Assembly (NCBI GenBank): GCA_023489375.1 | Contig: JAMDCX010000073.1 | Span: 1-7,260 of the forward strand | Origin: Planctomycetota bacterium | GTDB lineage: Bacteria; Planctomycetota; Phycisphaerae; WQYP01 | Length of the DNA stretch: 7,260 bases | Direction: 5' to 3' | Shown here: piece after piece, positions 7,028 to 7,260 of the stretch | How positions within the stretch are numbered: the first letter of the stretch is position 1 | Layout: each line of letters begins with the position of its first letter | Made by a program: the position numbers and the translations under genes | The notes under the pieces: generated by a model | Told to the model about the DNA's origin: nothing | What the model saw: only the letters and a program-made list of their open reading frames with translations | Database searches by the model: none

Positions 7028-7260
7028 GTGAAAAGAAGTACCCATCAAAAACTGGCCCGCCGACAACGCCGCATCCGAAATCGCCTGGCCCGCAGACCGT
7101 GGAAAGATCGGCCGCAGCCCATGCTGCGGGCCCGTAACATCCGTTATGAACTTTCCGACCGTAACCGTGCCATTTCCTGTGGTGGGATCGGGGCCCTGCA
7201 CCAACTGGCGCATCAGGTTGGTCTGCCTCAGGCCATAGACCGTCATATCTGCATGCTCAA
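7028..7260 (+). CDS. IS1380-family transposase, 3' partial
   Basis: Starts at GTG with AAGGAGA (7013-7019) eight bases upstream; 77 whole codons are visible before the right edge. The N-terminus is strongly basic (MKRSTHQKLARRQRRIRNR), suiting DNA binding. It is followed by IRYELSDRNRAISCGGIGAL and then HQVGLPQAIDRHICMLK, the conserved N-terminal pattern of IS1380-type DDE transposases (GGIG..H.L....GLP.AID..L.LLK). The catalytic DDE residues lie outside the window, so activity cannot be judged. Expected function is cut-and-paste movement of the surrounding element. A weak or ambiguous start is unlikely, because no in-frame ATG or GTG with a better ribosome site lies nearby. Confidence 0.85.
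   Translation, partial: MKRSTHQKLARRQRRIRNRLARRPWKDRPQPMLRARNIRYELSDRNRAISCGGIGALHQLAHQVGLPQAIDRHICML

Larger units (their letters stand above)
6901..7260 (+). mobile_element. IS1380-family insertion sequence, left part
   Basis: The transposase N-terminus at 7028 identifies the element. Its left end is placed at about 6901 because the host reading frame stops there and the sequence begins CCTTAAACCAGCG, consistent with IS1380-type ends, which usually start with CC. The boundary is inferred; the matching right inverted repeat lies beyond the window. The bases just before it, CTAGT (6896-6900) or TAGT, would be the candidate target duplication. The 121 bases between 6907 and the transposase hold an AT-rich leader with a candidate promoter. 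Confidence 0.65.

Noticed and set aside
6896..7246. 116-codon minus-strand frame opposite the insertion sequence leader and transposase
   Set aside because: It is antisense to the recognisable IS1380 transposase N-terminus and would span the element's boundary.

Overview
The window looks like a piece of a carbohydrate-use locus from a Gram-negative, environmental bacterium. The best guess is Planctomycetota (Phycisphaerae-like). This rests on the character of the long GH38-type hydrolase, the long two-part mannose-6-phosphate-isomerase-like protein, the moderate GC content and the IS1380-type transposase. It is inference from protein character, not a match to a known genome. No RNA gene, CRISPR array or convincing intrinsic terminator is visible. 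All genes read on the + strand.

Layout: (1) 3-2675 is the 3' part of a large glycoside hydrolase family 38 gene whose 5' end lies outside the window. (2) 2676-2791 is a short gap that may hold a decayed gene start. (3) 2792-4630 is an intact 612-residue protein with a nucleoside-kinase-like N-terminal part and a class I mannose-6-phosphate-isomerase-like cupin half. (4) 4631-4723 is a short gap with a possible 3' gene remnant. (5) 4724-5277 is a chimeric, frameshifted pseudogene. Its first ~67 residues look like the start of an aldose-epimerase-like sugar protein, and the rest is a second, ~80% identical copy of the 3' end of the GH38 gene. (6) 5270-6817 is an intact sugar:proton symporter of the major facilitator superfamily. 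(7) 6829-6900 is the start of a further gene, with a good ribosome binding site, cut off after 24 codons by (8) the left end of an IS1380-family element. The element's own promoter, ribosome binding site and transposase N-terminus run to the window edge.

The genes fit together as a mannoside or similar glycoside utilisation cluster: a GH38 enzyme to cleave alpha-mannosides, a sugar symporter to import the product, and an isomerase-like enzyme to feed it into glycolysis. No sugar kinase is visible. The locus appears to be eroding. A second GH38 paralogue seems to have been lost by an in-frame deletion that fused it to an upstream gene, the fusion then lost one base, and an insertion sequence interrupted the next gene. 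The clearest observations are the chimeric pseudogene, the unusual metal-site motif in the isomerase-like protein, and the IS1380 junction.
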